A stretch of DNA of 64,000 nt from Putridiphycobacter roseus (GTDB lineage: Bacteria > Bacteroidota > Bacteroidia > Flavobacteriales_D > Crocinitomicaceae). The stretch's first letter is position 1; the number at the start of each line of letters is the position of its first letter. A model generated the notes under the pieces. The model did not search any database, had not been told where the DNA came from, and saw only the letters and a program-made list of their open reading frames with translations. Positions 33,646 through 42,699 of this stretch are shown here, piece by piece. The stretch spans positions 124,001 through 188,000 of the forward strand of contig NZ_QKSB01000006.1 of the NCBI RefSeq assembly GCF_003234935.1, written 5' to 3'. The translations under genes were made by a program, and so were the position numbers.

Positions 33646-34692
33646 ATGGCCGTAAAAAAAGCTGCTCCAGCAAAAACAACAAGAAAGACACAAGCTTCTA
33701 AGTTTTCAAAAGAAACTTATATCAAATGGTATAAAGACATGTTGATGATTAGAAGGTTTGAAGAGAAAATTTCTCAATTATATATTCAACAAAAATTTGG
33801 CGGTTTTTTACACGTCTATATTGGTCAAGAAGCCATTGCAGCGGGTACAGTATCTGCCTGTAAAAAAGGAGATAAACATATTACGGCTTATCGTGATCAT
33901 GGACATCCTATTGCTTTAGGTACCGATCCTAAAAACTTAATGGCAGAACTTTATGGTAAAGCTACTGGCTGTTCTAAGGGGAAAGGTGGTTCTATGCACT
34001 TTTTTGACAAGGAAAGAGGTTTTTACGGTGGACATGGTATCGTTGGCGCTCAAATTCCAATGGGTGCAGGTATTGCATTTGCAGAACAATATAATGAAAC
34101 TGGAAATGTATGTTTCTGTTCATTTGGTGATGGTGCAGCTAGACAAGGTGCTTTGCATGAAACATTCAATATGGCCATGGTATGGAAGTTACCCGTAATT
34201 TTTATTATCGAAAATAATAACTACGCCATGGGAACCTCTGTGGAAAGAACTACCAATGTTACGGACATGTCTAAAATGGGAGATTCTTACGAAATGCCAT
34301 CTTTTGTAGTAGATGGTATGAAGCCAGAAGCAGTACATGAAGCAATTGAAGAAGCTGCTGAACGTGCTAGAAAAGGTAATGGCCCTACTTTATTAGATAT
34401 TAGAACCTATAGATATAAAGGTCACTCCATGTCTGATCCTCAAAAATACAGATCGAAAGATGAAGTAAGTGAGTGGCAAGATAAAGACCCTATTGATCAT
34501 GTATTGTCCGTAATCAAAGAGAAAAAATACATGACACAAAAACAAATTGATACCGTGGAGGCGGAAACCAAACAAACAGTTTTAGATGCTGTGAAATTTG
34601 CGGAAGATTCTCCATTTCCTGACAAAGAGGAATTATACAATGATGTTTATCAACAAAAAGATTATCCATACATTAAAGAATATTTAGCTTAA
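33646..34692 (+). CDS. pdhA: Pyruvate dehydrogenase E1 component, alpha subunit
   Basis: The protein has 348 residues. An Ala/Lys-rich N-terminal tail precedes the E1 alpha fold, with KDMLMIRRFEEKISQLY, GGSMHFFDKERGFYGGHGIVG and the thiamine diphosphate motif GDGAARQG...ENNNYAMGT. The conserved phosphorylation-loop-like region YRYKGHSMSDPQKYRS is present. With E1 beta it decarboxylates pyruvate. pdhC follows 30 bases after the stop, but no E1 beta gene lies in the window. That fits a flavobacterial arrangement where pdhB is elsewhere. Confidence 0.93.
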   Translation: MAVKKAAPAKTTRKTQASKFSKETYIKWYKDMLMIRRFEEKISQLYIQQKFGGFLHVYIGQEAIAAGTVSACKKGDKHITAYRDHGHPIALGTDPKNLMAELYGKATGCSKGKGGSMHFFDKERGFYGGHGIVGAQIPMGAGIAFAEQYNETGNVCFCSFGDGAARQGALHETFNMAMVWKLPVIFIIENNNYAMGTSVERTTNVTDMSKMGDSYEMPSFVVDGMKPEAVHEAIEEAAERARKGNGPTLLDIRTYRYKGHSMSDPQKYRSKDEVSEWQDKDPIDHVLSVIKEKKYMTQKQIDTVEAETKQTVLDAVKFAEDSPFPDKEELYNDVYQQKDYPYIKEYLA

Positions 34693-34722
34693 ATAAGCAA
34701 TCAATAATAGATTAAAAGCATT

Positions 34723-35988
34723 ATGGCGGAAATAGTAAGAATGCCGAAATTATCAGATACCATGACCGAAGGAGTTGTGGCGGAATGGCATAAAAAAGTA
34801 GGTGATACAGTAGCAGAAGGTGAATTATTAGCCGAAATTGAAACAGATAAGGCTACTTTAGAATTTGATTCCTTTTATGATGGTGTGTTATTACACATTG
34901 GTCTTCAACAAGGAGAAGCAACACCAGTTAATGAAATTATAGCCATTATTGGTGAAAAGGGAGAAGATATCTCTGCATTATTAAAAGAAGAATCCGCAAG
35001 TAAAACAACGGAGACTGTAGCAGAAACTCCTGCAATTAAAAAAGAAGAAGTTTCCCCAGAACCTACACCAACTCCTGCACCTGTTGTGCAGCAAAACGCT
35101 GCGGAAGAGGTGGTATCTGTAGATACGCCTAATGGTAGAATATTTGTATCTCCATTGGCTAAAAAAATGGCAGAGGAAAGACATATTAATCTTTCAAATG
35201 TAAATGGATCAGGTGAACATGGTAGAATCGTAAAAAGAGATATTGAGAATTATACGCCTGCTACAACCAATGCTAATGCGCCTGTTTTTTCTGCGCCTGT
35301 AGGAAATGAATCTTTTACAGACGAACCATTGTCTCAAATGCGTAAAGCAATTGCTAGAACGCTTTCCAACTCCAAATTCTCTGCTCCTCATTTCTATTTA
35401 AAAATGGAAGTGAATATGGACAATGCCATAGAAGCTAGAAAAGCAATTAATGCAGAAGAAGGAGTGAAAATTTCCTTTAATGATATAATTGTAAAAGCAA
35501 CTGCTGCTGCTTTAAGAAAAAACCCTAAAGTAAACGTAGATTGGTTAGGGGATAAGATTAGATACAATAACCACATTCACATTGGTGTTGCGGTTGCTGT
35601 TGAAGAAGGTCTAGTGGTTCCTGTAGTTAAATTTACAGATACAAAAGGATTTGCACAAATTGGTGCCGAAATAAAAGAATTAGCAGTTAAAGCTAAATCT
35701 AAAAAATTGCTTCCAAGCGATATGGAAGGGAATACTTTTGCTATATCTAACTTAGGAATGTATGGCATAGAAGATTTTACTTCAATAATATACCCTCCAA
35801 ATGGATGTATATTATCTGTAGGCGGTATTAAACAAACACCTATTGTGAAAAATGGGGAGATTGTACCTGGTAATATCATGACTTTAAGTTTATCCTGTGA
35901 TCATAGAGCGGTGGATGGTGCAACTGGATCTGAATTCTTAAGAACTTTAAAAGGTTATTTAGAAAATCCAGTTAGAATAATGGTGTAA
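34723..35988 (+). CDS. pdhC: Pyruvate dehydrogenase E2 component (dihydrolipoamide acetyltransferase)
   Basis: The protein has 421 residues. It has one lipoyl domain (1-75, lipoyl Lys in ETDKATLEF), a Pro/Thr/Glu-rich linker, a peripheral-subunit binding domain (about 142-178, FVSPLAKKMAEERHINLSNV) and a catalytic domain (about 200-421). Catalytic His and Asp are in SCDHRAVDGATG. It moves the acetyl group from lipoamide to CoA. A terminator follows at 36011. Confidence 0.93.
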   Translation: MAEIVRMPKLSDTMTEGVVAEWHKKVGDTVAEGELLAEIETDKATLEFDSFYDGVLLHIGLQQGEATPVNEIIAIIGEKGEDISALLKEESASKTTETVAETPAIKKEEVSPEPTPTPAPVVQQNAAEEVVSVDTPNGRIFVSPLAKKMAEERHINLSNVNGSGEHGRIVKRDIENYTPATTNANAPVFSAPVGNESFTDEPLSQMRKAIARTLSNSKFSAPHFYLKMEVNMDNAIEARKAINAEEGVKISFNDIIVKATAAALRKNPKVNVDWLGDKIRYNNHIHIGVAVAVEEGLVVPVVKFTDTKGFAQIGAEIKELAVKAKSKKLLPSDMEGNTFAISNLGMYGIEDFTSIIYPPNGCILSVGGIKQTPIVKNGEIVPGNIMTLSLSCDHRAVDGATGSEFLRTLKGYLENPVRIMV

Positions 35989-36010
35989 TAACAACTAAAA
36001 TAAACCAAAT

Positions 36011-36038
36011 AAAAAAGACCTGCTTGCAGGTCTTTTTT
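36011..36038 (+). terminator. Intrinsic terminator of the pdhA-pdhC operon
   Basis: AAAAAAGACCTGC (36011-36023) pairs with GCAGGTCTTTTTT (36026-36038); the top of the hairpin is tight, and T-rich sequence ends it. Confidence 0.85.
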
Positions 36039-36109
36039 GCTTTATTTATAGCTTTTAATACCATTATATAAAACAGAATAGTATATTTAACCGAACAAAA
36101 AAACTTATT

Positions 36110-36730
36110 ATGAAAAAAGGAATCATAGCACTTGGGTGTGCTTTATTAATTACTGCTGGTACTAATTTTTCGAATGCACAAGCGCTTGAGGAAGGAAATG
36201 TACAATTAGATGTATATGCTGGATATCCAAATTTATTAAATTCTGCTTTTAAAAATACAGAAATTTTAGATTTTGAAGATGAAATTGAATTTTCATCAAT
36301 TCCGACGGTTGGTTTTAGATTTGGTTATATGTTATCTGATAAAATTAGTTTAGGAATTGATTTTAATTATTCTAGTTTTAGCTTTAATTATACGGATGAA
36401 GCAACTAATTACGATTACCAAATTGGATTAAATAGAATTAGAGCAATGGCTAGGTTTGAAGTACATTTTAGTCAAAATGATAAATTAGATATGTATATGC
36501 CAATTGCAGCAGGAATACATAAAATAACGCCTAAAGTTTCTACTACAGATCCTAACGAGCAAGAAACAGTAAATGATGTTGAGGATATCCTTGGACTATT
36601 TGATTTCCCTGTAGCATTTAGAGTTGGTTTTGGTGGAAGATATTTCTTTACGGATAATATTGGTCTGAACCTAGAATTTGGCTTAGGTGGTGGTGCACTA
36701 ATTGAAGGTGGCCTAGCAATTAAAATATAA
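36110..36730 (+). CDS. Outer-membrane beta-barrel protein, paralogue 1
   Basis: The protein has 206 residues with a signal peptide ending in FSNAQ (about 1-23). Barrel strands alternate (VQLDVYAGYPN, VGFRFGYML, ISLGIDFNYSSFSF), with a C-terminal FRVGFGGRYFFTDNIGLNLEFGLGGG. It is related to the next gene: both begin QALE after the signal and end RYFF...FGLGG, indicating tandem duplication. It is bounded downstream by a terminator. The function is unknown. Confidence 0.8.
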   Translation: MKKGIIALGCALLITAGTNFSNAQALEEGNVQLDVYAGYPNLLNSAFKNTEILDFEDEIEFSSIPTVGFRFGYMLSDKISLGIDFNYSSFSFNYTDEATNYDYQIGLNRIRAMARFEVHFSQNDKLDMYMPIAAGIHKITPKVSTTDPNEQETVNDVEDILGLFDFPVAFRVGFGGRYFFTDNIGLNLEFGLGGGALIEGGLAIKI

Positions 36731-36753
36731 CTTTTTAGAAACCTTTATATTTA

Positions 36754-36778
36754 GGGAGCTTTTAGCTCCCTTTTTTTT
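36754..36778 (+). terminator. Intrinsic terminator after the first barrel gene
   Basis: GGGAGCT (36754-36760) pairs with AGCTCCC (36764-36770), loop TTT, followed by eight T. Confidence 0.85.
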
Positions 36779-36825
36779 GTCTAATTATATAGCATTTAAA
36801 TAAATATTATATATATTTAAGTGTT

Positions 36826-37461
36826 ATGAAATACATTTATCTAATTCTCTTTTGCTGCTTTCTATCAAAGCAAAACTATGGTCAAGCTTTAGAAAAAAAT
36901 AATTTAGTTCTAGAATTTGGCATGGGCTATCCGCCTTTAAGTTATTTTACTTCAGGGAGTGCATTCAATAATTTTGGAATAAATAAAGTAATAAATGTAG
37001 GAACATTTATTTTAGAAGCAGAGTATTTTGTGTCTGATAAAATTGGCTTTGAAATTTCAACCATGTATTCTTTTTATCAAAATGTAGAAAGCCTTCAGTT
37101 TACACAATTTGATCCAGTTTCCGGTACTTCAAAAAGTATAGACTATGACAAAATTATAAATAAAAATAGGTTCAAATTTCTTTTAGGACCCAATTTTCAC
37201 TTGTACAGAACCGCTAATTTAGACACCTATTTAGGTCTAGGATTTGGTATTAATAAATCCTTTCAAACTATAAAATATACGGAAACGTTACCAAGTGCAC
37301 CAGACAATGCCTTCGACTTTTTTAATTTAGATACTTCCCCCATTGCCATGCGAGTTTCCTATGGGTTAAGGTACTTTTTTAGTGAATATTGGGCATTTAA
37401 AGCAGAATTCGGACTAGGTGGACCAATTATTAATCTTTCTATTTCTACAAAACTTAATTAA
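36826..37461 (+). CDS. Outer-membrane beta-barrel protein, paralogue 2
   Basis: The protein has 211 residues with a signal peptide (about 1-19, KQNYGQ). It shares the layout of the preceding barrel: QALEKNNLVLEFGMGYPPL at the start and SYGLRYFFSEYWAFKAEFGLGG near the end. Its stop codon is directly followed by the ATG of the next gene, so the two are co-transcribed. The function is unknown. Confidence 0.8.
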   Translation: MKYIYLILFCCFLSKQNYGQALEKNNLVLEFGMGYPPLSYFTSGSAFNNFGINKVINVGTFILEAEYFVSDKIGFEISTMYSFYQNVESLQFTQFDPVSGTSKSIDYDKIINKNRFKFLLGPNFHLYRTANLDTYLGLGFGINKSFQTIKYTETLPSAPDNAFDFFNLDTSPIAMRVSYGLRYFFSEYWAFKAEFGLGGPIINLSISTKLN

Positions 37462-37809
37462 ATGAAAAAAACAATAACGATTATCAGTCTTTTATTAATG
37501 GTGCATTTGACTTACGCACAAAAGACGACGAATGAATATGAATACTTAACCATTAACGTAATTTATGGTTTAAAAACATCTGGTTTTGTCAATAAACTAT
37601 TTATCGATATTGGTAAAACTGCAGGGCATTCACTAAGTGGTCAAGTGACTAATGATCACGACAAAGTATTAATAGATAGTTATGAATTTGACTCCGTGAC
37701 TGACCTCATCAATTATTTAGGTAAAAAAGGTTGGCGACTGACTTTTTTAAAAGAAATCACCATATTAAGCGACACCTACTATTCTTATACCCTAGAAAAG
37801 GTAAATTAA
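37462..37809 (+). CDS. Small exported protein of unknown function
   Basis: The protein has 115 residues with a signal peptide (about 1-19, VHLTYAQ). The mature part is a compact alpha/beta sequence including DLINYLGKKGWRLTFLKE, which resembles the DUF4177-like pattern of small proteins where a conserved GW follows an amphipathic helix. It directly follows the second barrel gene and ends before a strong bidirectional terminator. Confidence 0.65.
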   Translation: MKKTITIISLLLMVHLTYAQKTTNEYEYLTINVIYGLKTSGFVNKLFIDIGKTAGHSLSGQVTNDHDKVLIDSYEFDSVTDLINYLGKKGWRLTFLKEITILSDTYYSYTLEKVN

Positions 37810-37825
37810 CCGAATTATGATTACA

Positions 37826-37864
37826 AAAAAAAGCCTGTACATTACTGTACAGGCTTTTTTTTTT
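37826..37864. terminator. Bidirectional intrinsic terminator
   Basis: AAGCCTGTACA (37831-37841) pairs with TGTACAGGCTT (37846-37856), loop TTAC. An A run precedes it and a T run follows, so it serves the convergent genes on both sides. Confidence 0.9.
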
Positions 37865-37875
37865 AGAATTTTATT

Positions 37876-38304
37876 TTATTTAAAATTCGCTCCTGGTCCA
37901 GCGGCTTTTTTATATTCTCTTTTCTTCGGTTTTATCTTATCTACAAATAAAACATAAAATTTTTCTCCAGCTTCATTCGAGATTTCTTCAGAAATTCCAT
38001 TCACTATACCTGGTGCTCTTTTTAACTTATTTGTAAATTTTTGATCCATTAAAGCAAACTCGCCATCTTCATATTGTACAAAAATGGAAACTATTTTCCC
38101 ATTTTCAACGCGTACCTTTCCATAAATACAAAAGGACTCTTCTCCCTCAATAAAACTAATAATAACATTTCTATACATGTCATCCGTTACGGTATAGGCG
38201 CCACGTTTTTCAAATACTGTTTTCCAATCCGAATAACAGCCAGTTTGAGCATAAGAATTTACGAAAAATACTGATAATAAAATAAGTAAAAATATTTTTT
38301 TCAT
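37876..38304 (-). CDS. Exported protein of unknown function
   Basis: The protein has 142 residues with a signal peptide (about 1-19, VNSYAQ). The mature part has two Cys (GCYSDW and SFCIYG) that could form a disulfide, beta-rich segments and a basic C-terminus (KPKKREYKKA). I recognise no family. It is monocistronic and convergent to the preceding operon. Confidence 0.65.
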   Translation of the reverse strand: MKKIFLLILLSVFFVNSYAQTGCYSDWKTVFEKRGAYTVTDDMYRNVIISFIEGEESFCIYGKVRVENGKIVSIFVQYEDGEFALMDQKFTNKLKRAPGIVNGISEEISNEAGEKFYVLFVDKIKPKKREYKKAAGPGANFK

Positions 38305-38388
38305 TTTTAATGGTTTTGGTTTTGTTGTCTGATTTTCAAATATACTATAAGTTTCATAATTTCTTTATATTAGAACAATTCTATTTTG

Positions 38389-38396
38389 TACATTTG
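38389..38396 (+). promoter_or_regulatory. -7 element (TACATTTG) of gmhA
   Basis: It matches TAnnTTTG, 19 nt before the ATG at 38416. Confidence 0.5.
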
Positions 38397-38415
38397 AAAA
38401 AATCAAGCAAGTTTT

Positions 38416-38994
38416 ATGGACACTCAACAAATTCTGAACCACTTTTTAGAAGCCCAATCCGTTTTAGAAAAATTCATAGCTAATCCACAGCATATTTTAA
38501 ATATAAAATTAGCTGGTGATCAAATGGTTAAGTCTATTAAAAACGGAGGTAAAATAATTTCTTGTGGCAATGGTGGTTCTATGAGTGACGCCATGCATTT
38601 TGCAGAAGAAATGACAGGTCGATTTAGAGACAATAGAGCTGCAATGCCAGCCATTGCAATTTCAGACCCAACCCACTTAACTTGTGTAGGAAACGATTAT
38701 GGTTATGATGCTGTTTTTTCAAGATTTGTGGAAGGAATGGGTCAAAAAGGAGATGTACTCCTAGGGATTTCAACAAGCGGGAATTCAAAAAATGTTATCA
38801 ATGCAGCTAAAGCAGCTAAGGATAAAGGAATGTTTGTTGTGGCTTTAACCGGGAAATCTGGTGGTGAATTAGCCAATATTGCCGACATTGAACTAAGAGC
38901 TCCTATGAGTGATTTTGCGGATAGAGTGCAAGAAATTCATATTAAAATTATACATTCTTTAATCCATTATATCGAAACTGAAGTTATCGGTTAA
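38416..38994 (+). CDS. gmhA: Phosphoheptose (D-sedoheptulose 7-phosphate) isomerase
   Basis: The protein has 192 residues with a SIS domain. [27 protein letters not shown] and [15 protein letters not shown] are GmhA motifs. It converts sedoheptulose 7-phosphate to D-glycero-D-manno-heptose 7-phosphate for ADP-heptose and lipopolysaccharide core. The length and active site are normal. Its last 11 bases overlap the 3' end of the convergent gene. No other heptose gene is in the window. Confidence 0.93.
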   Translation: MDTQQILNHFLEAQSVLEKFIANPQHILNIKLAGDQMVKSIKNGGKIISCGNGGSMSDAMHFAEEMTGRFRDNRAAMPAIAISDPTHLTCVGNDYGYDAVFSRFVEGMGQKGDVLLGISTSGNSKNVINAAKAAKDKGMFVVALTGKSGGELANIADIELRAPMSDFADRVQEIHIKIIHSLIHYIETEVIG

Positions 38995-40294
38995 TTTTTT
39001 CAACGTAAACATACTTCTTTTGTATCGACTCAAATGGTCGGTATATATAATACACCTTATTGTCTACCACCATAATTTTTTCAACATACTTGTAAAATAG
39101 TCTCCTCGAAAAAATAATTTGTCCGGTCTGGGTATCTAGTAAACTCAAATAAGTAAAACCATCTCTTTCAAAAATAACATAAATAGCTTGGTTATTTTTA
39201 TCTTGAATTAAAGGTTGTTCCCACCCCGACTTTCTTTCATGAAGATGATAATCTATTCCTGTACTATCTAAAGCGACTCCCATGGCATCATAAATAAACA
39301 TTTTACTCTTATAATGATCAAAAACCAATACCGTATCTTTATGGACAAATAGCGGCGCGTAAAGTGGCTGGTAATAGATAGAGTTCGTAAAAATGGTAGC
39401 ACCTACCCAGACCTCTTTATCAATTCCCGTTTCAACTTGCTTTTGAAGGGCCCACAACCTTGTTCTAACATCAGAAAATTTAAATTCTGATAAGTACTGC
39501 TCCATCATTATTTCATCTACAATCCCTAATAATGGCAAATAAGTAGAATCCTTTTTATTAAATTGAATGTAATTAAATGCAGGATATTTTTCTGAAAAAT
39601 TGGTGTAATAAATGTTCTCATTTAAAGTATCTAATATAGAAGATACATAGGTAAAATAATAATCTTTGTCTTCTTCAAACAAGTGTAGTTTTTGATGGAT
39701 TACACGCACAAGAAATACCTTTGTTTCAGAAATTAAATGGACATTTTTCCTAAAGTCCGATTTTAACTCTATCGCCTTTTCAGACAATTCATAAGTATCA
39801 ATCACCCTTTGATTAGTATCTAATAATTGTAAAGCACTTCCTTTAGCCATTGTTTTTGCATAGGTCAATAGTATAAAGTTAGATTGTGCATCTAATTCAA
39901 AATCAGCGACAGAATAAGCATCCGTCCCAAAAAAATGTAATGGTTCTTTCGCTTTTACAATAATTTCTTTTAATACAATATCATTTAAAACCAAGTTGAT
40001 TTCCAAGCGGTTATTTTGAATGCTTTTTAATAATTTTCGGTCGACAGAAACAAGGAGCGGATCGTGATTGATTTCGGTCACTTGCATTTCATACAAGCGA
40101 GCAAGTTCGATTTCAAATTGATAATAGCCACTTACATTTGATTTAGTAAAGTCAGCTTTGCCTTTTCCATAAGCAATACGTGCATATTTTACTATCCCAC
40201 CTTCGGTATTGTTAATTACCCCAAAAACAGTTACGGTTTGCGCGTTACACAAACCTTGAGTATAAAAAAGAAGGAAAAGAATAAAAATACGCAT
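38984..40294 (-). CDS. Exported protein with carboxypeptidase-like regulatory domain
   Basis: The protein has 436 residues with a signal peptide (about 1-18, LCNAQ). Residues about 20-110 ([27 protein letters not shown]) form a CarboxypepD_reg-like beta-sandwich, as at the start of many outer-membrane receptors. The remainder (about 115-436) is a beta-propeller-like sequence without a TonB plug or barrel. It may be a periplasmic or surface protein; the function is unknown. Confidence 0.7.
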   Translation of the reverse strand: MRIFILFLLFYTQGLCNAQTVTVFGVINNTEGGIVKYARIAYGKGKADFTKSNVSGYYQFEIELARLYEMQVTEINHDPLLVSVDRKLLKSIQNNRLEINLVLNDIVLKEIIVKAKEPLHFFGTDAYSVADFELDAQSNFILLTYAKTMAKGSALQLLDTNQRVIDTYELSEKAIELKSDFRKNVHLISETKVFLVRVIHQKLHLFEEDKDYYFTYVSSILDTLNENIYYTNFSEKYPAFNYIQFNKKDSTYLPLLGIVDEIMMEQYLSEFKFSDVRTRLWALQKQVETGIDKEVWVGATIFTNSIYYQPLYAPLFVHKDTVLVFDHYKSKMFIYDAMGVALDSTGIDYHLHERKSGWEQPLIQDKNNQAIYVIFERDGFTYLSLLDTQTGQIIFSRRLFYKYVEKIMVVDNKVYYIYRPFESIQKKYVYVEKINR

Positions 40295-40343
40295 CTTACT
40301 TGGTTTATTTTATAGATGCAAAATATTTCTGTATTCCATAAAA

Positions 40344-41576
40344 TTAGATTTGATTGGTCATCAATAATCTCAAATAATTTAATGCAGCCACTACAGAAGC
40401 TTGAATATTACGGGAACGATTATATCCAAAATTAAACCGCTTTGCCACTGTAATATTTTCAGTCGCAATAGCAATCCAAACGGTACCCACAGGTTTATCT
40501 TCCGTCCCACCATCTGGTCCTGCCACCCCCGAGATACTGATACAATAATCCACGCCTAATTTCAATCGTCCTTTTTCAGCCATTTCTCTAACTACAGCCT
40601 CTGAAACAGCACCTTCTTTTAAAATAACATCTTTGTTTACACCGACCAAGTTTTCTTTTAGAAGGTAAGAATAAGAAACAATTGATCCTTCATAATAGGC
40701 AGAAGATCCACCCACAGAAACAATTTTTTGCGCCAATGCTCCTCCGGTACAACTTTCAATCGTCCCTAATTTTTTATTCGTTTTTAATAACAATTCACCA
40801 ATAACATTTTCTAATTTATCCTCTGCATTTCCGACCACATAATTAGGATAAGTATTTTGAATATAAGCGATTTGTTGATCGATAAACTCTTTTTGATTAA
40901 TGGTACCTGTTAACCTCAATTTTAATTCCCCAATGGAAGGTAAATAGGCCACTCCTACCCCATTATCCCTTGATATTGCTTCCCAATCTTTTATCATTTC
41001 TGCCAAGTATGATTCCCCTATTCCGGCCAACAATAACGTTTGATGGTAAAAATCACCTAAAGCATATTTTGATTTCACTATTTCAATAAACTTGGCAAAT
41101 AAACCTTTCATTTCGAAGGGCACCCCAGGCATAGAAAAGGTGAGGGTTTTTCCTTTTTTAAACAACATACCCGAAGCGGTACCTAAATCATTTTCAATAA
41201 TTTCAGCTTTTTTAGGCAACATGGCCTGCAACTTATTTACTGGTAAAAATGGTTTATTGAATCCGATAAAAAATTCTTGAATTCTTGCCAATATGTCAGG
41301 ATATAGCACCAATTCATCATCAAAATAATCGGTAAGTACCTTTTTCGTAATATCGTCGTTGGTTGGGCCTAAACCTCCGGTTAAGATAATAAAATCATTG
41401 TCCTCCATTGCCGCATCAACCGATTTAATTATATGCGCCTCTGTATCGGTAATGCTTAAAATCTCACTTACCTTAATTCCAATGGCATTCAATTCTTTCG
41501 CAATATACGTTGCGTTAGTATCGACTGTTTGTCCAACCAATATCTCATCTCCAATTGTAATTATTTTTGCTTGCAT
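40344..41576 (-). CDS. cinA: Competence/damage-inducible protein CinA family, nicotinamide mononucleotide deamidase type
   Basis: The protein has 410 residues. The N-terminal MoaB/COG1058 domain (1-170, ITIGDEILVGQTVDTNATYIAKEL and LTGGLGPTNDDITK) is followed by a middle region. The C-terminal CinA domain (about 250-405, TIESCTGGALAQKI and SISGVAGPDGGTEDKPVGTVWI) is pyridine-nucleotide amidohydrolase-like. The family recycles NMN and ADP-ribose. The promoter (TATTTTTG at 41610-41617) abuts that of the divergent DUF4197 gene. Confidence 0.93.
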   Translation of the reverse strand: MQAKIITIGDEILVGQTVDTNATYIAKELNAIGIKVSEILSITDTEAHIIKSVDAAMEDNDFIILTGGLGPTNDDITKKVLTDYFDDELVLYPDILARIQEFFIGFNKPFLPVNKLQAMLPKKAEIIENDLGTASGMLFKKGKTLTFSMPGVPFEMKGLFAKFIEIVKSKYALGDFYHQTLLLAGIGESYLAEMIKDWEAISRDNGVGVAYLPSIGELKLRLTGTINQKEFIDQQIAYIQNTYPNYVVGNAEDKLENVIGELLLKTNKKLGTIESCTGGALAQKIVSVGGSSAYYEGSIVSYSYLLKENLVGVNKDVILKEGAVSEAVVREMAEKGRLKLGVDYCISISGVAGPDGGTEDKPVGTVWIAIATENITVAKRFNFGYNRSRNIQASVVAALNYLRLLMTNQI

Positions 41577-41609
41577 CTTGTTTTTGGTATCCTATTTGTA
41601 TTACTTTAC

Positions 41610-41626
41610 CAAAAATACTAAGTTTG
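41610..41626. promoter_or_regulatory. Abutting divergent -7 elements of cinA and the DUF4197 gene
   Basis: The minus-strand TATTTTTG (41610-41617) and plus-strand TAAGTTTG (41619-41626) are one base apart, back to back. RNA polymerase cannot occupy both at once, so the two genes should compete. The distances to the starts are 33 nt (cinA, 41576) and 14 nt (DUF4197 gene, 41641). Confidence 0.5.
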
Positions 41627-41640
41627 ATAAAATTAAGACT

Positions 41641-42393
41641 ATGATTATTAAAAAGTTTCCAATTGTTTTTGGCCTTGCTACAGTAATGTTATTTAGCCAA
41701 TGTGATGTATTAAATGAAATAGCCAGTGGGGTAGTAAATACGGAAGGTGGCACAACTACTTCTATTCCAAAATTGACCAATGATGAAGTGATTTCTGGAT
41801 TAAAAGAAGCATTAACTATTGGTATTCAAAACGGAGCAAATTTGGCTTCCATGACAGATGGTTTCTTTAAAAATGACATCATTAAATTACCGTTTCCTGA
41901 AGATGCAATAGCCATTAGAGATAAGGCATTGGAGTTAGGGTTGGACACGCAAGTAAACAAGATTGAATTGACCCTAAACAGAGCAGCAGAAGAAGCAAGT
42001 AAAAAAGCAGCACCTATTTTTATTGACGCCATTAAAGGAATGTCTATTGGAGATGGATTTGCCATATTAAAAGGGGGCGATAATGCTGCGACTACTTATT
42101 TAAAAGAAAAAACAACCGCTAAATTAGTTACTGCTTTTGAGCCAGTAGTTAAAAATGCGATTGAAACGGTTAAACTTACAGAATATTGGAACCCTGTGGC
42201 TTCAAAATATAATTTGTATGCAAAATTTGCTGGAAAAACAGAAATTAATCCTGACTTAAACCAATATGTAACCAACAAAGGAATAGATGGTTTGTTTTAT
42301 ATGGTATCACAAGAAGAAAAGAAAATTAGAAAAGATCCAACAGCACAAGTGACTGATCTTTTGAAAAAAGTGTTTGGTTCTGTAATGAATTAA
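41641..42393 (+). CDS. DUF4197-domain lipoprotein
   Basis: The protein has 250 residues. A lipoprotein signal ends in LFSQC (Cys21). The rest is the helical DUF4197 domain: NDEVISGLKEALTIGIQNGA, FFKNDIIKLPFPEDA, ILKGGDNAATTYLKEKT and GLFYMVSQEEKKIRKDP. The function is unknown. A longer open frame upstream runs antisense through cinA and is not credible. The ATG at 41641 follows the -7 element by 14 nt. A terminator follows at 42411. Confidence 0.88.
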   Translation: MIIKKFPIVFGLATVMLFSQCDVLNEIASGVVNTEGGTTTSIPKLTNDEVISGLKEALTIGIQNGANLASMTDGFFKNDIIKLPFPEDAIAIRDKALELGLDTQVNKIELTLNRAAEEASKKAAPIFIDAIKGMSIGDGFAILKGGDNAATTYLKEKTTAKLVTAFEPVVKNAIETVKLTEYWNPVASKYNLYAKFAGKTEINPDLNQYVTNKGIDGLFYMVSQEEKKIRKDPTAQVTDLLKKVFGSVMN

Positions 42394-42410
42394 AAATTAA
42401 AATAACGCAT

Positions 42411-42447
42411 AAAAAAGTCCCTCACTTTATAAGTAGGGACTTTTTTT
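42411..42447 (+). terminator. Intrinsic terminator of the DUF4197 gene
   Basis: AAAAAAGTCCCT (42411-42422) pairs with AGGGACTTTTTTT (42435-42447); an inner ACTT/AAGT pair extends the stem beyond one bulged C. Confidence 0.85.
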
Positions 42448-42699
42448 ATTACCTATAATGGGTAAAAAGGTAAAGAATTAATATAATTATCCATATTAAT
42501 ATACCCCATAAAAAATGTTTTTATGCTTACTTAAATCGAATTTTTCTAATCTATAGCTATGGAAGATTAATTGAAATAAATAACCTGCAGACAAAAAAAA
42601 GGTTGCACGATATACTTCCATCCAGTTTCAAGTATAAGATCACCAATCAACCCCATGATTTAAAAAAAAATGAAAACAAAGTACTTTTTGAGTTAAAGA
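42448..42699. other. Intergenic region between the DUF4197 gene and lhgO
   Basis: There is no gene. It contains a small inverted repeat, TATACTT (42611-42617) with AAGTATA (42630-42636), and AT-rich sequence. No convincing lhgO terminator was seen. Confidence 0.5.

Noticed and set aside
41359..41640. A long N-terminal extension of the DUF4197 gene
   Set aside because: It runs antisense through cinA, and a promoter lies at 41619-41626; the lipoprotein signal begins at the ATG at 41641.
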